This document shows, piece after piece, positions 52,817 through 61,334 of a DNA stretch of 64,000 nucleotides. Numbering within the stretch: position 1 is the first letter of the stretch; each line of letters opens with the position of its first letter. The notes under the pieces are model-generated. The model was given only the letters and a program-made list of their open reading frames with translations. It was not told the origin of the DNA and made no database searches. Made by a program: the position numbers and the translations under genes. This DNA is from Sphingobium sp. (GTDB lineage Bacteria > Pseudomonadota > Alphaproteobacteria > Sphingomonadales > Sphingomonadaceae): contig JAHFPV010000007.1 of NCBI GenBank assembly GCA_023266575.1, positions 108,790-172,789 of the forward strand, in the 5' to 3' direction.

Positions 52817-53392
52817 TCAAGCAGCGAACAGATCGCCCTGTCGCGGCCGGGCTGGCGGCGTCGCAGTCTGGCGCGGCGCGCCGACCAGCACGCGCGCCCG
52901 TCCGGTCAGCGTATAGACCGCCTGCCGCTGCGCCCCGCGATTGAGGTGATCGACGCGATAGCCCTGATAATGGCGCTTGAGCAGCCCGGCCTTCACCAGC
53001 TCGGACGCTGCCCGGCTGAGGTTGGTCTTGCCCGACGCGCGCACCCGCGTCCGTACTTCATCCTGCACCAGCGCCTCATCCACCGCCGCGTCCCCGGTCA
53101 GCCGTTCCTCCTTGCGCAATTCCTCGCGCACCCGCTCGACCAGCGCCATGCGCCGGGGATCGCGATGCCCCATCGGCGTCAGCGCGTCGCACAGCCAGTC
53201 GCGCAAGGGGACCAGCGCCTTGCCCACCCGCACCATCGGCCCCGCGCTGCCGTCAGGCCTGGCGACGTCCGCGATCAGGGTCAGCAGCATGAAGGCGTAG
53301 CGGGGGCGGGAGCAGCAATGCGACAACTGGTCGAGCAGCAACGACAAATCGCTGCCGCCGGGAATGCGAGAGGAAACGGGCGCATGAAACAT
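52817..53392 (-). CDS. conserved-looking protein with winged-helix-like C-terminal half, unknown function
   Basis: A 191-aa protein I do not recognise. Residues about 120-170 (TNLSRAASELVKAGLLKRHY, then GAQRQAVYTLTGRARVL) look like a winged helix with a recognition helix and wing, as in MarR/PadR-like or replication-control proteins. The N-terminal half is helical with many Arg/Glu (ERVREELRKEERLTG). The start is uncertain: ATG at 53392 or TTG at 53404, neither with a clear ribosome site. Upstream is a striking pair of overlapping palindromes, so an autoregulated DNA-binding protein is likely. Confidence 0.65.
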   Translation of the reverse strand: MFHAPVSSRIPGGSDLSLLLDQLSHCCSRPRYAFMLLTLIADVARPDGSAGPMVRVGKALVPLRDWLCDALTPMGHRDPRRMALVERVREELRKEERLTGDAAVDEALVQDEVRTRVRASGKTNLSRAASELVKAGLLKRHYQGYRVDHLNRGAQRQAVYTLTGRARVLVGAPRQTATPPARPRQGDLFAA

Positions 53393-53460
53393 AAGGTGAA
53401 TCAAGCATAGTCGGCCCGCCTTGTGAATCCCCTATTTCCGCCGAGTCGCACTTTGTCGTC

Positions 53461-53509
53461 CGTGACACTTTGCCAGCCGGTAAAGTGTCACGGGGGAGCC
53501 TTTACCGGC
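53461..53509. promoter_or_regulatory. two overlapping, mutually exclusive palindromes
   Basis: CGTGACACTTT (53461-53471) pairs perfectly with AAAGTGTCACG (53482-53492). GCCGGTAAAG (53476-53485) pairs perfectly with CTTTACCGGC (53500-53509). The two stems share 53482-53485 and cannot form together. A further GCACTTTGTCG lies at about 53447. They sit between the esterase end and the start of the winged-helix-like gene. Confidence 0.7.
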
Positions 53510-53517
53510 GTGGCGCA

Positions 53518-54618
53518 CTATGGGCGCTGAAGCTTCAGATAGCGGGTAAAGAATCGCGCCATGACGTCAAAGGCCTCACGCGATTCCGGCAAGGCGGGAT
53601 CATAGAAAAAGGCGTGGCCCAACCCGTCCCAGATATGCAGGTCGGCATCGACCCCGGCCTTGACCAATTCCTTATGCGTATTGACCGCTGCGCTCATCTC
53701 GAAGGCGCGAGTGCCGGTAATCACCAGCGTCGGCGGGAACTGCGCCAATGTCGCGGGCGATGTGATGGGGGAGACGAGCGGGTCGGCCAGGTCGATATCC
53801 TTGAAATAGCCGCGACTATCCTCCCGCTGCGCCAATGCCTGGAACGGCCGCCCGAACGCCCGGCTGTCCCCACCCCAGCGCGCATCCGCCGACGCGCAGA
53901 AAATGCCGATCGCAGCGGGCAGGGGCAGCTTGTCGCGGATCAGCGCCGCCATGGTTTCGGCGGTCAGCAGTCCGCCCGCCGAGCAGCCGAAGATCGCAAT
54001 ATCCTGCGGCTTATGGGTCTTGAGCAGGTCGCGATAGACGGTCAGCACATCCTGCGTCGCGGCGGGATAGGTGAATTCCGGCGCCTGCCTGTAGGTGATG
54101 CTGACAATCTCTACCCCGGCAAGGCCCGCCAGCGGAATCGATTCGAGCATCCCGGTCCCTGTCGCCGCCCCCATGATGAAGCCGCCGCCCGGCAGGTTGA
54201 GCAATATCTTGCCCCGATTGGCCTTCGCCACGCCGCCGACAGGGGTCGCGCGGACGGCGGGGATGCCCGCGATCACCTCGTCGCGGGTTACCACCTTGTA
54301 CATCTGTTTAAGCTTGTCGAGGCGGGGGGCCATGATCTGCGGCATCCGCGCCCGCAGCGTCCCGGCCTGACCCGCCGCGACAGCCCGCATCATCGGTTCT
54401 TCAGGATCGGTTGGGGTGCGCGGCAAGGCCTTCTTGGCGGCATCGCTCAGATAGACGGACGGGGGCAGGCGGAAAGAGGGGACGACCACGGTGCCATCCG
54501 GTTCGATCGTACCGGGACCAGCCAGCGGCGGCGGTGTTTGCGCCATAGCGAGGGCGGGCAGCGCGCAAACCGCTGCGCTCAGGGCCAATTGACGCACGCT
54601 GGACAGTGAGCCGTACAT
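53518..54618 (-). CDS. exported HSL-family alpha/beta-hydrolase (esterase)
   Basis: A 366-aa hydrolase with signal peptide (QLALSAAVCALPALAMAQ). The oxyanion loop reads LNLPGGGFIMG, i.e. Pro-Gly-Gly-Gly in place of the usual His-Gly-Gly-Gly; the nucleophile is in IFGCSAGG and the His in WDGLGHAFF. Such enzymes cleave carboxylic esters in the periplasm. It is divergent from a MarR regulator with a perfect palindrome at the promoter. The substrate is not evident; phenolic or acyl esters are possible. Confidence 0.88.
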   Translation of the reverse strand: MYGSLSSVRQLALSAAVCALPALAMAQTPPPLAGPGTIEPDGTVVVPSFRLPPSVYLSDAAKKALPRTPTDPEEPMMRAVAAGQAGTLRARMPQIMAPRLDKLKQMYKVVTRDEVIAGIPAVRATPVGGVAKANRGKILLNLPGGGFIMGAATGTGMLESIPLAGLAGVEIVSITYRQAPEFTYPAATQDVLTVYRDLLKTHKPQDIAIFGCSAGGLLTAETMAALIRDKLPLPAAIGIFCASADARWGGDSRAFGRPFQALAQREDSRGYFKDIDLADPLVSPITSPATLAQFPPTLVITGTRAFEMSAAVNTHKELVKAGVDADLHIWDGLGHAFFYDPALPESREAFDVMARFFTRYLKLQRP

Positions 54619-54636
54619 ATAAATCTCCTCTACAAT

Positions 54637-54654
54637 TTATGTTATTAAACATAA
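54637..54654. promoter_or_regulatory. MarR operator candidate (esterase/MarR promoter)
   Basis: TTATGTT-ATTA-AACATAA is a perfect 7-bp inverted repeat in the 79-bp gap between the divergent esterase and MarR genes, typical of an autoregulatory MarR site. Confidence 0.65.
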
Positions 54655-54697
54655 TATGCAGGGTTGAGAGCCGGACGCAAGCGCGTTATCGCGGCAT

Positions 54698-55153
54698 ATG
54701 TCCAACTCACTGTCGCCTTTGTCCGAACTGGTCGATCCGCTCGACCCGCTGATCGGCTATCACCTGCGCCGCACCACCGTCGCGGTGACAGCGGCGCTGG
54801 CCGACCTGCTCCAGCCATTGGGCATCAATGTGGGGGAGGCGACGCTGCTATTGTTTCTGGGGGCCAATCAGGGCTGCACCCAGAGCGACATCGGCCGCGC
54901 CCTTCGCGCCCAGCCCGCCAACCTGGTGCCGCTGATCAACAAGCTGGCGCTGCTTGGCGCGCTCGACAAGCAGCCGGGCAAGGGGCGGGCGATCACCCTG
55001 TCGCTGACGCCCGATGGCGAGCGGCTCCACGCCAGGGTGAGCGAGGCGTTCGAGCGCCATGAAAGCAAGATCGGCCGGTCGATCCCACCCAATCGGCGCG
55101 ACGAACTGCTGGCGCTGCTGCGCCAACTCTGCCGCGACGCCTGCCACCCTTAA
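54698..55153 (+). CDS. MarR-family transcriptional regulator
   Basis: A 151-aa winged-helix regulator: LGINVGEATLLLFLGANQGC, then IGRALRAQPANLVPLINKLA and the wing KGRAITLSLTPDGERLHARV. It probably represses the divergent esterase gene, and itself, by binding the palindrome between them. The ribosome site is weak. A REP-like inverted repeat follows its stop. Confidence 0.88.
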   Translation: MSNSLSPLSELVDPLDPLIGYHLRRTTVAVTAALADLLQPLGINVGEATLLLFLGANQGCTQSDIGRALRAQPANLVPLINKLALLGALDKQPGKGRAITLSLTPDGERLHARVSEAFERHESKIGRSIPPNRRDELLALLRQLCRDACHP

Positions 55154-55185
55154 AAGTCCGACGGCTTTTTATTGAAATGTCCACT

Positions 55186-55252
55186 TCCGTTCGTTTCGAG
55201 CGAAGTCGAGAAACGCAGCGCACAGGTTTCGACTTCGATCGAAACGAACGGA
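55186..55252. repeat. 29-bp inverted repeat (REP-like), copy 2, imperfect
   Basis: The left arm (55186-55214) is identical to copy 1. The right arm (55226-55252) has lost two bases and carries one substitution. It lies between the MarR gene and the convergent SDR. Confidence 0.9.
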
Positions 55253-55271
55253 GCAAGGCAGAATTTCCGGT

Positions 55272-56051
55272 TCAGGCGTCTGGCTCGACCCATGTCGTGG
55301 TCAACGCACGGGGCGAGAGATATTTGGTGGTGGTCCAGCCGCCATCGACCACGATCGTCTGCCCATTGATGAACCCCGCGCCGGGCGAACAGAGGAAGGC
55401 GATGGTGCTGGCGATATCCTCTACTTCGCCGAGGCGAGGAAAGGGAGTCGTCTCGACATTCACCCGCTTGAACATCTCATCCTCGAACCGGTGCCGCACC
55501 ATGTCGGTCATGGTGACGCCGGGCGCGACGCAATTGGCGCGAATACCGCGCGGGCCATAGTCGCAGGCGATATGCTGGGTCAGCGCGCCCAGCCCGCCCT
55601 TGGCCGCCGAATAGGCGCCGCCACGCCGCCCGCCGATCATCGCATAGGTGGAACTCACATTCACAATGCCGCAGCCCTCGCCCATATGGCCGATGACTTC
55701 GCGGCACAGCCGGAACGGCGCGCGCAGCATCAGCCCCAGAAAATAGTCGAGCGTCTCATCGTCCGTCTCGTGCAATGGTTTGGGACTGCCCGCGCCCGCA
55801 TTGTTGACCAGAAAGTCGATACGGCCAAAGCGCGCCAGCGCCAGCGCGACGATCTGCGCCGGGGCATCGTCAGCCGTGATATCGACCGACAGCGTCGCGA
55901 TCCGCGCCGGGTCACCAATCACCTGCTCCAGGGTCGCCAGCTTGTCTGCGTCCCGGCCCACGCCGACGATCGCCATCCCTGCCTCGGCCAGCATCTTTGC
56001 CGTCGCCAGGCCAATGCCGCTGCCCGCCCCGGTGATGATCGCAACCTGCAT
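55272..56051 (-). CDS. short-chain dehydrogenase/reductase
   Basis: A 259-aa classical SDR with TGAGSGIG, NNAGAG, catalytic Ser in VNVSSTYAMIGGRRGG, YSAAK and a C-terminal INGQTIVVDGGW. It should be an NAD(P)-dependent oxidoreductase of an alcohol or ketone. GRD after the second strand allows NADP. It is divergent from the next SDR. The substrate is unknown. Confidence 0.9.
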   Translation of the reverse strand: MQVAIITGAGSGIGLATAKMLAEAGMAIVGVGRDADKLATLEQVIGDPARIATLSVDITADDAPAQIVALALARFGRIDFLVNNAGAGSPKPLHETDDETLDYFLGLMLRAPFRLCREVIGHMGEGCGIVNVSSTYAMIGGRRGGAYSAAKGGLGALTQHIACDYGPRGIRANCVAPGVTMTDMVRHRFEDEMFKRVNVETTPFPRLGEVEDIASTIAFLCSPGAGFINGQTIVVDGGWTTTKYLSPRALTTTWVEPDA

Positions 56052-56195
56052 CGTTCTTTCCCTTTATCCTGTCTTGGCCCTTTCATATCCGCCTTCCGCG
56101 CCCGCCGCGAACCGCTGGAGCGATGCCTTGCCGGGGCGGCTTGAACCGGCGCCAGCGACGGTTCACCCACGGGGTCGATATCAAGGAGCATCGCG

Positions 56196-57104
56196 ATGGC
56201 ATACTATCGTTTTGACGATCGCGTTGCGGTCATCACCGGGGCGGGCCGGGGGCTGGGCCGCGCCTATGCGCTGCTGCTGGCGGCGCGCGGCGCGAAGGTG
56301 ATCGTCAACGATCCGGGCGGCGCAATCCGGGGCGAGGGCGGGGACGATGGCCCGGCGGCGGACGTGGTCGCGGAGATCAAGGCACTGGGCGGCGAAGCGA
56401 TCGCCTGCACCGAATCGGTCGCCACGCCCGAAGGCGGGCGTGCCATCATCGAGAGCGGGCTCGACCATTATGGCCGCATCGACACGCTGATCCATAATGC
56501 GGGCAATGTCCGTTACGGGTCGATGAAGGAATTGAGCCAGGAGGATTTCGACGCCGTCCTTGACGTCCATCTGCGCGGTGCCTTCCACGTCACCCGCCCT
56601 GCCTTTCCGATCATGTGCAAGGCAGGCTATGGCCGGATCGTGCTGACCTCCTCAATCGGCGGAATTTACGGCAACGAAAATTGCGTCAATTACGGCATGT
56701 CCAAATCGGGCATGATCGGCCTCAACAACATATTGGCGCTGGAGGGAGAGGCCGAGGGCGTCCGATCCAACATCATCGTGCCCGGTGCGGTCACCCGCAT
56801 GGCCGAAGGGATTGACGTATCGGCCTATCCGCCAATGGGACCGGAACTGGTCGCGCCCGTCGTTGGCTGGCTGGCGCATGAAAGCTGCTCGATCACCGGA
56901 CAGATGCTGGCGTCGATGGCCGGGCGGGTCGCGCGGGTTTTTATCGCGGAAAGCCAGGGCGTCTATCAGCCCGACTGGTCGATCGAGGATGTCGGCAACC
57001 GGATCGACGCGATCATGGACAGCGCCGATCCGGTGACGTTCGGCCTGCACGGCCATGTCGATCATATCCGCTACAGCTTCGAACGCGCCGTCGCGGGGAA
57101 ATAA
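56196..57104 (+). CDS. SDR of the multifunctional-enzyme type 2 (HSD17B4-like) group
   Basis: A 302-aa SDR with TGAGRGLG, VNDPGGAIRGEGGDDG (the Asp-containing NAD loop of (3R)-hydroxyacyl-CoA dehydrogenases), HNAGNV, catalytic Ser in LTSSIGGIYGNEN and YGMSK. The insert after strand 2 and the C-terminal extension are as in bacterial MFE-2 dehydrogenase domains without a hydratase domain. It probably oxidises a 3-hydroxyacyl-CoA or cyclic alcohol. It ends 8 bases before the convergent uronate transporter. Confidence 0.88.
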   Translation: MAYYRFDDRVAVITGAGRGLGRAYALLLAARGAKVIVNDPGGAIRGEGGDDGPAADVVAEIKALGGEAIACTESVATPEGGRAIIESGLDHYGRIDTLIHNAGNVRYGSMKELSQEDFDAVLDVHLRGAFHVTRPAFPIMCKAGYGRIVLTSSIGGIYGNENCVNYGMSKSGMIGLNNILALEGEAEGVRSNIIVPGAVTRMAEGIDVSAYPPMGPELVAPVVGWLAHESCSITGQMLASMAGRVARVFIAESQGVYQPDWSIEDVGNRIDAIMDSADPVTFGLHGHVDHIRYSFERAVAGK

Positions 57105-57111
57105 GGGTCCG

Positions 57112-58386
57112 CTATATGGAGTTGACCCGTTCCAGCCGTGGCGAAAGAAGATGGACGGCGCCAAGGGCGACGAAATAGGCGCTGCCCGCCACCGCGAAGA
57201 GCGGCGTATAGCTGCCGATGCCGTCGAGGATGTAGCCGGCATATTTGGCCATGACCATGCCGCCGATCGCCCCGACCGTGCCGCCGATCCCGACGACCGA
57301 TCCCACCGCGCCGCGCGGGAACAGGTCCGACGGCAAAGTGTAAAGGTTGGCCGAAAAGGCCTGATGCGCGGCGGTGGCGATGCCGATCACCAAGACGGCA
57401 AGCCAAAGGTTATCGATCGACTGGGCAAAGAAGATCGGCAGCACGGCGCAGGCGCACAGCAACATGGTCAGCTTGCGCGCGGCGTTGACGCTCTTGCCAG
57501 CCTTCATCAACCGGCCCGACATCCAGCCGCCAAAGATACTGCCACCATCAGACAGCAGGTAGATCGCCACCAGCGGCGGGCCGAAGCTGATCAGGTCGAG
57601 GCCATAGCGGGTGCCGAGATAGCCAGGCAGCCAGAAGAGGAAGAACCACCAGATGGGATCAATGCAGAATTTGCCGATCGCATAGGCCCAAGTCTCCTTG
57701 ACGGTGATCAGCTTGGCCCAACCGATCGGTTCGACCGGGTCGGCGGGGTCCTGACGGATATAGGCCAATTCTTCGGCGGTAACCTTGGGATGCTGGTCGG
57801 GGCTGCGGTAAAAGACCAGCCAGGCGATCAGCCAGAGGATGCCGAAAATACCGGTCGCGTAGAATGCAACGCGCCAGCCATAGGCGACGGTCAGCCACGG
57901 CACCAGCAGCGGGGTGATGATCGCGCCGATATTGGCCCCGGCGTTGAACAGGCCGATAGCGAACGCGCGCTCCTTTTGCGGGAACCATTCGGTCACCGCC
58001 TTGATACCGGCGGGGAAATTGCCCGACTCGCCGACCCCCAGGCCAAAGCGCGCCATGGCGAACTGGGTCACGCCATGCACGCCGCCATGGGCCATATGGG
58101 CGATGGTCCAGATGGTGACGGCGATGGCATAGCCAAAGCGCGCACCGATGACATCGACCACCCGGCCAAAGCCCAGATAGCCGACCGCATAGGCCGCCTG
58201 AAACCAGAACACGATGTTCGCATAGTCGGTTTCCGACCATTGCATTTCCGCCGACAAGGTGGGCTTCAACACGCCGATCATCTGCCGGTCGACATAGTTG
58301 ATCGCCGTCGCGGCGAACAACAGCGCGACCACCACCCAGCGGTAACGTCCGACCGGCGGACCCTGCACCCCTGCTTCGTTCATCAT
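57112..58386 (-). CDS. MFS transporter, ExuT/ACS-family hexuronate type
   Basis: A 424-aa 12-helix carrier. AINYVDRQMIGVLKPTLSAE in TM1 and GVGESGNFPAGIKAVTEWFP in TM4-5 are the anion:cation symporter signatures of ExuT/GudP. Such proteins import galacturonate or glucuronate with protons. TAGGAG stands before ATG-ATG at 58386. It lies beside a LacI regulator, kduI and kduD, which supports uronate as substrate. The frame opens 25 codons upstream but without a ribosome site. Confidence 0.9.
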   Translation of the reverse strand: MMNEAGVQGPPVGRYRWVVVALLFAATAINYVDRQMIGVLKPTLSAEMQWSETDYANIVFWFQAAYAVGYLGFGRVVDVIGARFGYAIAVTIWTIAHMAHGGVHGVTQFAMARFGLGVGESGNFPAGIKAVTEWFPQKERAFAIGLFNAGANIGAIITPLLVPWLTVAYGWRVAFYATGIFGILWLIAWLVFYRSPDQHPKVTAEELAYIRQDPADPVEPIGWAKLITVKETWAYAIGKFCIDPIWWFFLFWLPGYLGTRYGLDLISFGPPLVAIYLLSDGGSIFGGWMSGRLMKAGKSVNAARKLTMLLCACAVLPIFFAQSIDNLWLAVLVIGIATAAHQAFSANLYTLPSDLFPRGAVGSVVGIGGTVGAIGGMVMAKYAGYILDGIGSYTPLFAVAGSAYFVALGAVHLLSPRLERVNSI

Positions 58387-58420
58387 CCTGGCTCCTATCT
58401 GGCTTGGTCGGCCGCTTGTT

Positions 58421-59221
58421 TCAGCGCGGCTCTTGTGCGGCAATCGCGCAGTGAAGAACACCCAGCGGGCCGAAATCGGCGTCCACCTTCTGTCCCGGCG
58501 TCACCGGATGGACACCCGATACCGCGCCGGTCGATATCCACCAGCCTGCCTTTATCGCGATCCCGCGGGCAATCAGATTTTCGAGCAGGAACTGCACCGA
58601 TCCGATCGCGCCCAGCGCGAAGGCCGCGGCGGTGCCGCTGCCGACCGCTTCGCCGTCGATGCGGGTCGTCACCAGTTGATCGGCATAAGCGCCGCTGCGC
58701 CAGTCGGGCACGGCTGGGCCGATCAGCAGGCCGTTATTATTGCCAAAGTCGGAGACGGTAACAGCCGGGCCGTGGCCGTTGATCCCGGCAAAGGGCGAGC
58801 TGGCGATTTCAATGCCGATATGAACAGCGTCGATATGATCGGCCGCCTCCTCCAGGGTGAAATGCGTTTTTCCGGCGGCCGGTATCGTGCCGATGCGGAA
58901 GAGAAATTCCGCTTCGACCGCGCCGAAACCTTCGGCAAAGACCAATCCCTGCGCTTGCTCGTCAGCGCTCGATACGGTCGAGGCGAAGATCGGCCCAGCC
59001 AGCCGGTCGCAGCCATAGCGATCAGCCAGATCGCCCAATATCCGGCCGACTTTCCAGCCCGCGACCGCCTCTGTCATGCGCGCCAGTGCCGCGTCCTGGA
59101 CGATATAGGCCTCATCCAGCGTCGCAGGGATTGGGCCTGGATAATCGGCAAGTCCCTGTGCGGACTGTCGTGCCGCCAGAAAACGCTCTGCGGTCGCTTC
59201 GGCCGGGCTGCTGGCGCTCAC
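58421..59221 (-). CDS. FAH-superfamily 2-keto-4-pentenoate hydratase-like protein
   Basis: A 266-aa MhpD-like protein: AGWKVGRILGDLADRYGCDR, GAVEAEFLFRIG with acidic metal ligands, HIGIEIASSPFAG, and WWISTGAVSGVHPVTPGQK near the end. Family members hydrate 2-keto-4-pentenoates or act on keto-sugar acids. GTG at 59221 is preferred: GGAAAGGA is 7 bases away, and an alternative ATG at 59275 overlaps a LacI operator copy. Position in the uronate locus suggests action on a dehydrated keto-deoxy sugar acid, by inference. Confidence 0.85.
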   Translation of the reverse strand: MSASSPAEATAERFLAARQSAQGLADYPGPIPATLDEAYIVQDAALARMTEAVAGWKVGRILGDLADRYGCDRLAGPIFASTVSSADEQAQGLVFAEGFGAVEAEFLFRIGTIPAAGKTHFTLEEAADHIDAVHIGIEIASSPFAGINGHGPAVTVSDFGNNNGLLIGPAVPDWRSGAYADQLVTTRIDGEAVGSGTAAAFALGAIGSVQFLLENLIARGIAIKAGWWISTGAVSGVHPVTPGQKVDADFGPLGVLHCAIAAQEPR

Positions 59222-59257
59222 TGCGAAATCCTTTCCATCCTCGTTGATCCTGTCGGT

Positions 59258-59276
59258 AATGGAAACCGGTGTCATT
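59258..59276 (-). promoter_or_regulatory. LacI operator copy 1
   Basis: Read on the minus strand: AATGACACCGGTTTCCATT. It shares TGACACCGGT-TCCA-T with the site before kduI and sits just upstream of the leftward hydratase and ExuT-like genes. Confidence 0.65.
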
Positions 59277-59336
59277 GACAAGCCGGATCGCGGAGGGTTG
59301 CGCTGGCGGGGCGCGTAAACTGCGTTATAAGGCGCT

Positions 59337-60389
59337 ATGGCAAAGCAGAACCAGGATGAGGGACAGGCGCCCAAGCTGACGATCAACGACATTGCCCGCA
59401 TGGCGGATGTGTCGAAAAAGACGGTTAGCCGGGTCATCAACCGATCGCCGCTGCTGAACCGCGAGACCCGCGACAAGGTGGAGGCGATCATCCGGGAAAC
59501 CGGTTACGTCCCCAATCCGCAAGCGCGGGCGCTGGCATTGGGGCGTAACTTCCTGATCGGACTGGTCTATGACAATCCCAATGCCCAGATGATCCTTTCG
59601 ATGCAGCGCGGTATATTGGAAGCGTTGCACGGCACCGAATTCGAACTAGTGATTCGCCCGGTCGATCGCGGATCGAACTTGGTGATGGATGATATTCGCG
59701 GATTCGTGACGCGCCAGCGGCTGTTTGGCGTCGTGCTGCTGCCGCCCATGTCGGAAAATGACGCACTGGCGCGAATGCTGGACGAGCAGGGCTGCCGCTA
59801 TGTGCGGATGGGGTCGGCGGTGCTGGACGATCCCGAACATATGGTGGCGTCCAACGACAAGGAGGCGGTCGCTGACGCAGTCCGCTACCTGATCGCGCAG
59901 GGGCATCGGCGGATCGGCCTGATCGCCGGGCCGCACGGTTTCCGGTCCGCGCAGGAGCGGCGCGAAGGCTTTGAGCAGGCGCTCACTGAAGCGGGAATCA
60001 GCCTGCCGCGCAGCCTGATCGCTGACGGCCAATATACGTTCGAATCGGGTCTGTCCGCGTCGGAGAGCCTGTTCGACCTGACGCCGCGCCCGACCGCGAT
60101 CTTCGCCAGCAATGACGAAATGGCGGCGGGCGTGCTGTATGCGGCGCGGATGCGGGGGATTGCGGTGCCGGAGGAATTGTCGATCATCGGTTTCGATGAC
60201 ACGCCGCTCACCACCCGCGTCTGGCCGCCGCTCAGTACAGTGCGCTGGCCTATCGTCGCCATGGGGCGGGCGGCGGCGCTCAAGCTGATCGGCACGGCGA
60301 TTGGCGAGGGGTCGGAGGTCAACGAGCCGTCGATGTTCAGTTCGACATTGATCCGTCGCGCATCGGTTGCACCGCCCGCCATATCCTGA
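59337..60389 (+). CDS. LacI-family transcriptional regulator
   Basis: A 350-aa regulator. The helix-turn-helix and hinge (LTINDIARMADVSKKTVSRV, later NPQARALALG) precede a periplasmic-binding-like domain with FASNDEMAAGVLYAA and IIGFDDTPLT. Two matching operators flank the gene, one per divergent transcript, so it should control both the transporter/hydratase and the kduI/kduD arms, with a uronate metabolite as inducer. Confidence 0.92.
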   Translation: MAKQNQDEGQAPKLTINDIARMADVSKKTVSRVINRSPLLNRETRDKVEAIIRETGYVPNPQARALALGRNFLIGLVYDNPNAQMILSMQRGILEALHGTEFELVIRPVDRGSNLVMDDIRGFVTRQRLFGVVLLPPMSENDALARMLDEQGCRYVRMGSAVLDDPEHMVASNDKEAVADAVRYLIAQGHRRIGLIAGPHGFRSAQERREGFEQALTEAGISLPRSLIADGQYTFESGLSASESLFDLTPRPTAIFASNDEMAAGVLYAARMRGIAVPEELSIIGFDDTPLTTRVWPPLSTVRWPIVAMGRAAALKLIGTAIGEGSEVNEPSMFSSTLIRRASVAPPAIS

Positions 60390-60402
60390 TAGGCGATGTT
60401 TC

Positions 60403-60420
60403 ATGACACCGGTGTCCAAT
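60403..60420 (+). promoter_or_regulatory. LacI operator copy 2 at the kduI promoter
   Basis: ATGACACCGGTGTCCAAT contains the perfect 12-bp palindrome GACACCGGTGTC (60405-60416) with the central CG typical of LacI sites. A -10-like TATACT follows at 60429-60434. Confidence 0.7.
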
Positions 60421-60457
60421 AGGACATCTATACTGGATGAAGGACGAGGGGCCGACC

Positions 60458-61297
60458 ATGTTCGACAAGACCTATTACGCGACGCACCCGGACATGATGG
60501 AGTGCGTCAGCAATGACGAGCTGCGCGATCGCTATCTGATCGGCGGGCTGTTCCGCGATGGCGAATGCGTGCTGAACTACACCCATGCCGAGCGCTTCGT
60601 CATCGGTGGCGTCGCGGTCGCCGATGCGCCGGTCGCGCTCCCCGCCCAGACCGAACCCGCGTCCGCCGCTGGCCACCCCTTCTTGGAGCGGCGTGAACTG
60701 GCGATCGTCAATGTGTCGGGCGTCACCGGCACCGTGACCGTCGATGGCAAGAGCTTCACGCTGGGCAACAAGGATTGCCTCTACGTCACCATGGGCGCGA
60801 AGGACGTGGTCTTTTCCGGCGCAGGCGCGCGCTACTATCTCGCCTCCTGCCCCGCGCACAAGGCGTTCACCACCCGCCTGATCTCGCTGGCCGACGCCAC
60901 CACGCTCGAACGCGGCAGCCTGGAGGAATCCAACGAGCGCACCATCTATCAGCTGGTCATCCCCGGCATTTGCGAGAGCGCCCAGCTGGTCATGGGCCTC
61001 ACGGTGCTGAAGCCCGGCAGCGTCTGGAACACCATGCCCCCGCATATCCATGAGCGGCGCAGCGAGATTTATTTCTATTTCGAGCTGGATGGCCCTGCCG
61101 ACCGCGTATTTCATTATATGGGCGAGGGCGACGCGATGCGGCACATCGTCATGGCAAACGAGGAAGCGGTCATCTCCCCGCCCTGGTCGATCCATATGGG
61201 GTCCGGCACCAAGGCTTATGCCTTCATCTGGGCGATGGCGGGCGAGAATCAGGACTATACCGACATGAACGTGCTGGACATCTGCCAGCTGGCGTAA
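60458..61297 (+). CDS. kduI: 5-dehydro-4-deoxy-D-glucuronate isomerase KduI
   Basis: A 279-aa bicupin, the usual KduI length. [20 protein letters not shown] followed by RFVIGG opens the fold. The zinc site is in [20 protein letters not shown], with further [20 protein letters not shown] and [11 protein letters not shown]. It isomerises 5-keto-4-deoxyuronate, a pectin/polyuronate lyase product, to 2,5-diketo-3-deoxygluconate. The ATG at 60458 is chosen for length and for the GGACGAGGGG site; ATG at 60437 lies too close to the -10. Confidence 0.94.
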   Translation: MFDKTYYATHPDMMECVSNDELRDRYLIGGLFRDGECVLNYTHAERFVIGGVAVADAPVALPAQTEPASAAGHPFLERRELAIVNVSGVTGTVTVDGKSFTLGNKDCLYVTMGAKDVVFSGAGARYYLASCPAHKAFTTRLISLADATTLERGSLEESNERTIYQLVIPGICESAQLVMGLTVLKPGSVWNTMPPHIHERRSEIYFYFELDGPADRVFHYMGEGDAMRHIVMANEEAVISPPWSIHMGSGTKAYAFIWAMAGENQDYTDMNVLDICQLA

Positions 61298-61302
61298 TTC
61301 TT

Positions 61303-61320
61303 CCCTCCCTTCAGGGAGGG
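61303..61320 (+). other. hairpin between kduI and kduD containing the kduD ribosome site
   Basis: CCCTCCC-TTCA-GGGAGGG is a perfect 7-bp stem; its right arm with the following GGG is a strong Shine-Dalgarno-like tract, though 14 or more bases before the kduD ATG. It may tune the translation or stability of the second gene. Confidence 0.5.
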
Positions 61321-61334
61321 GGACAGGAAACCCC

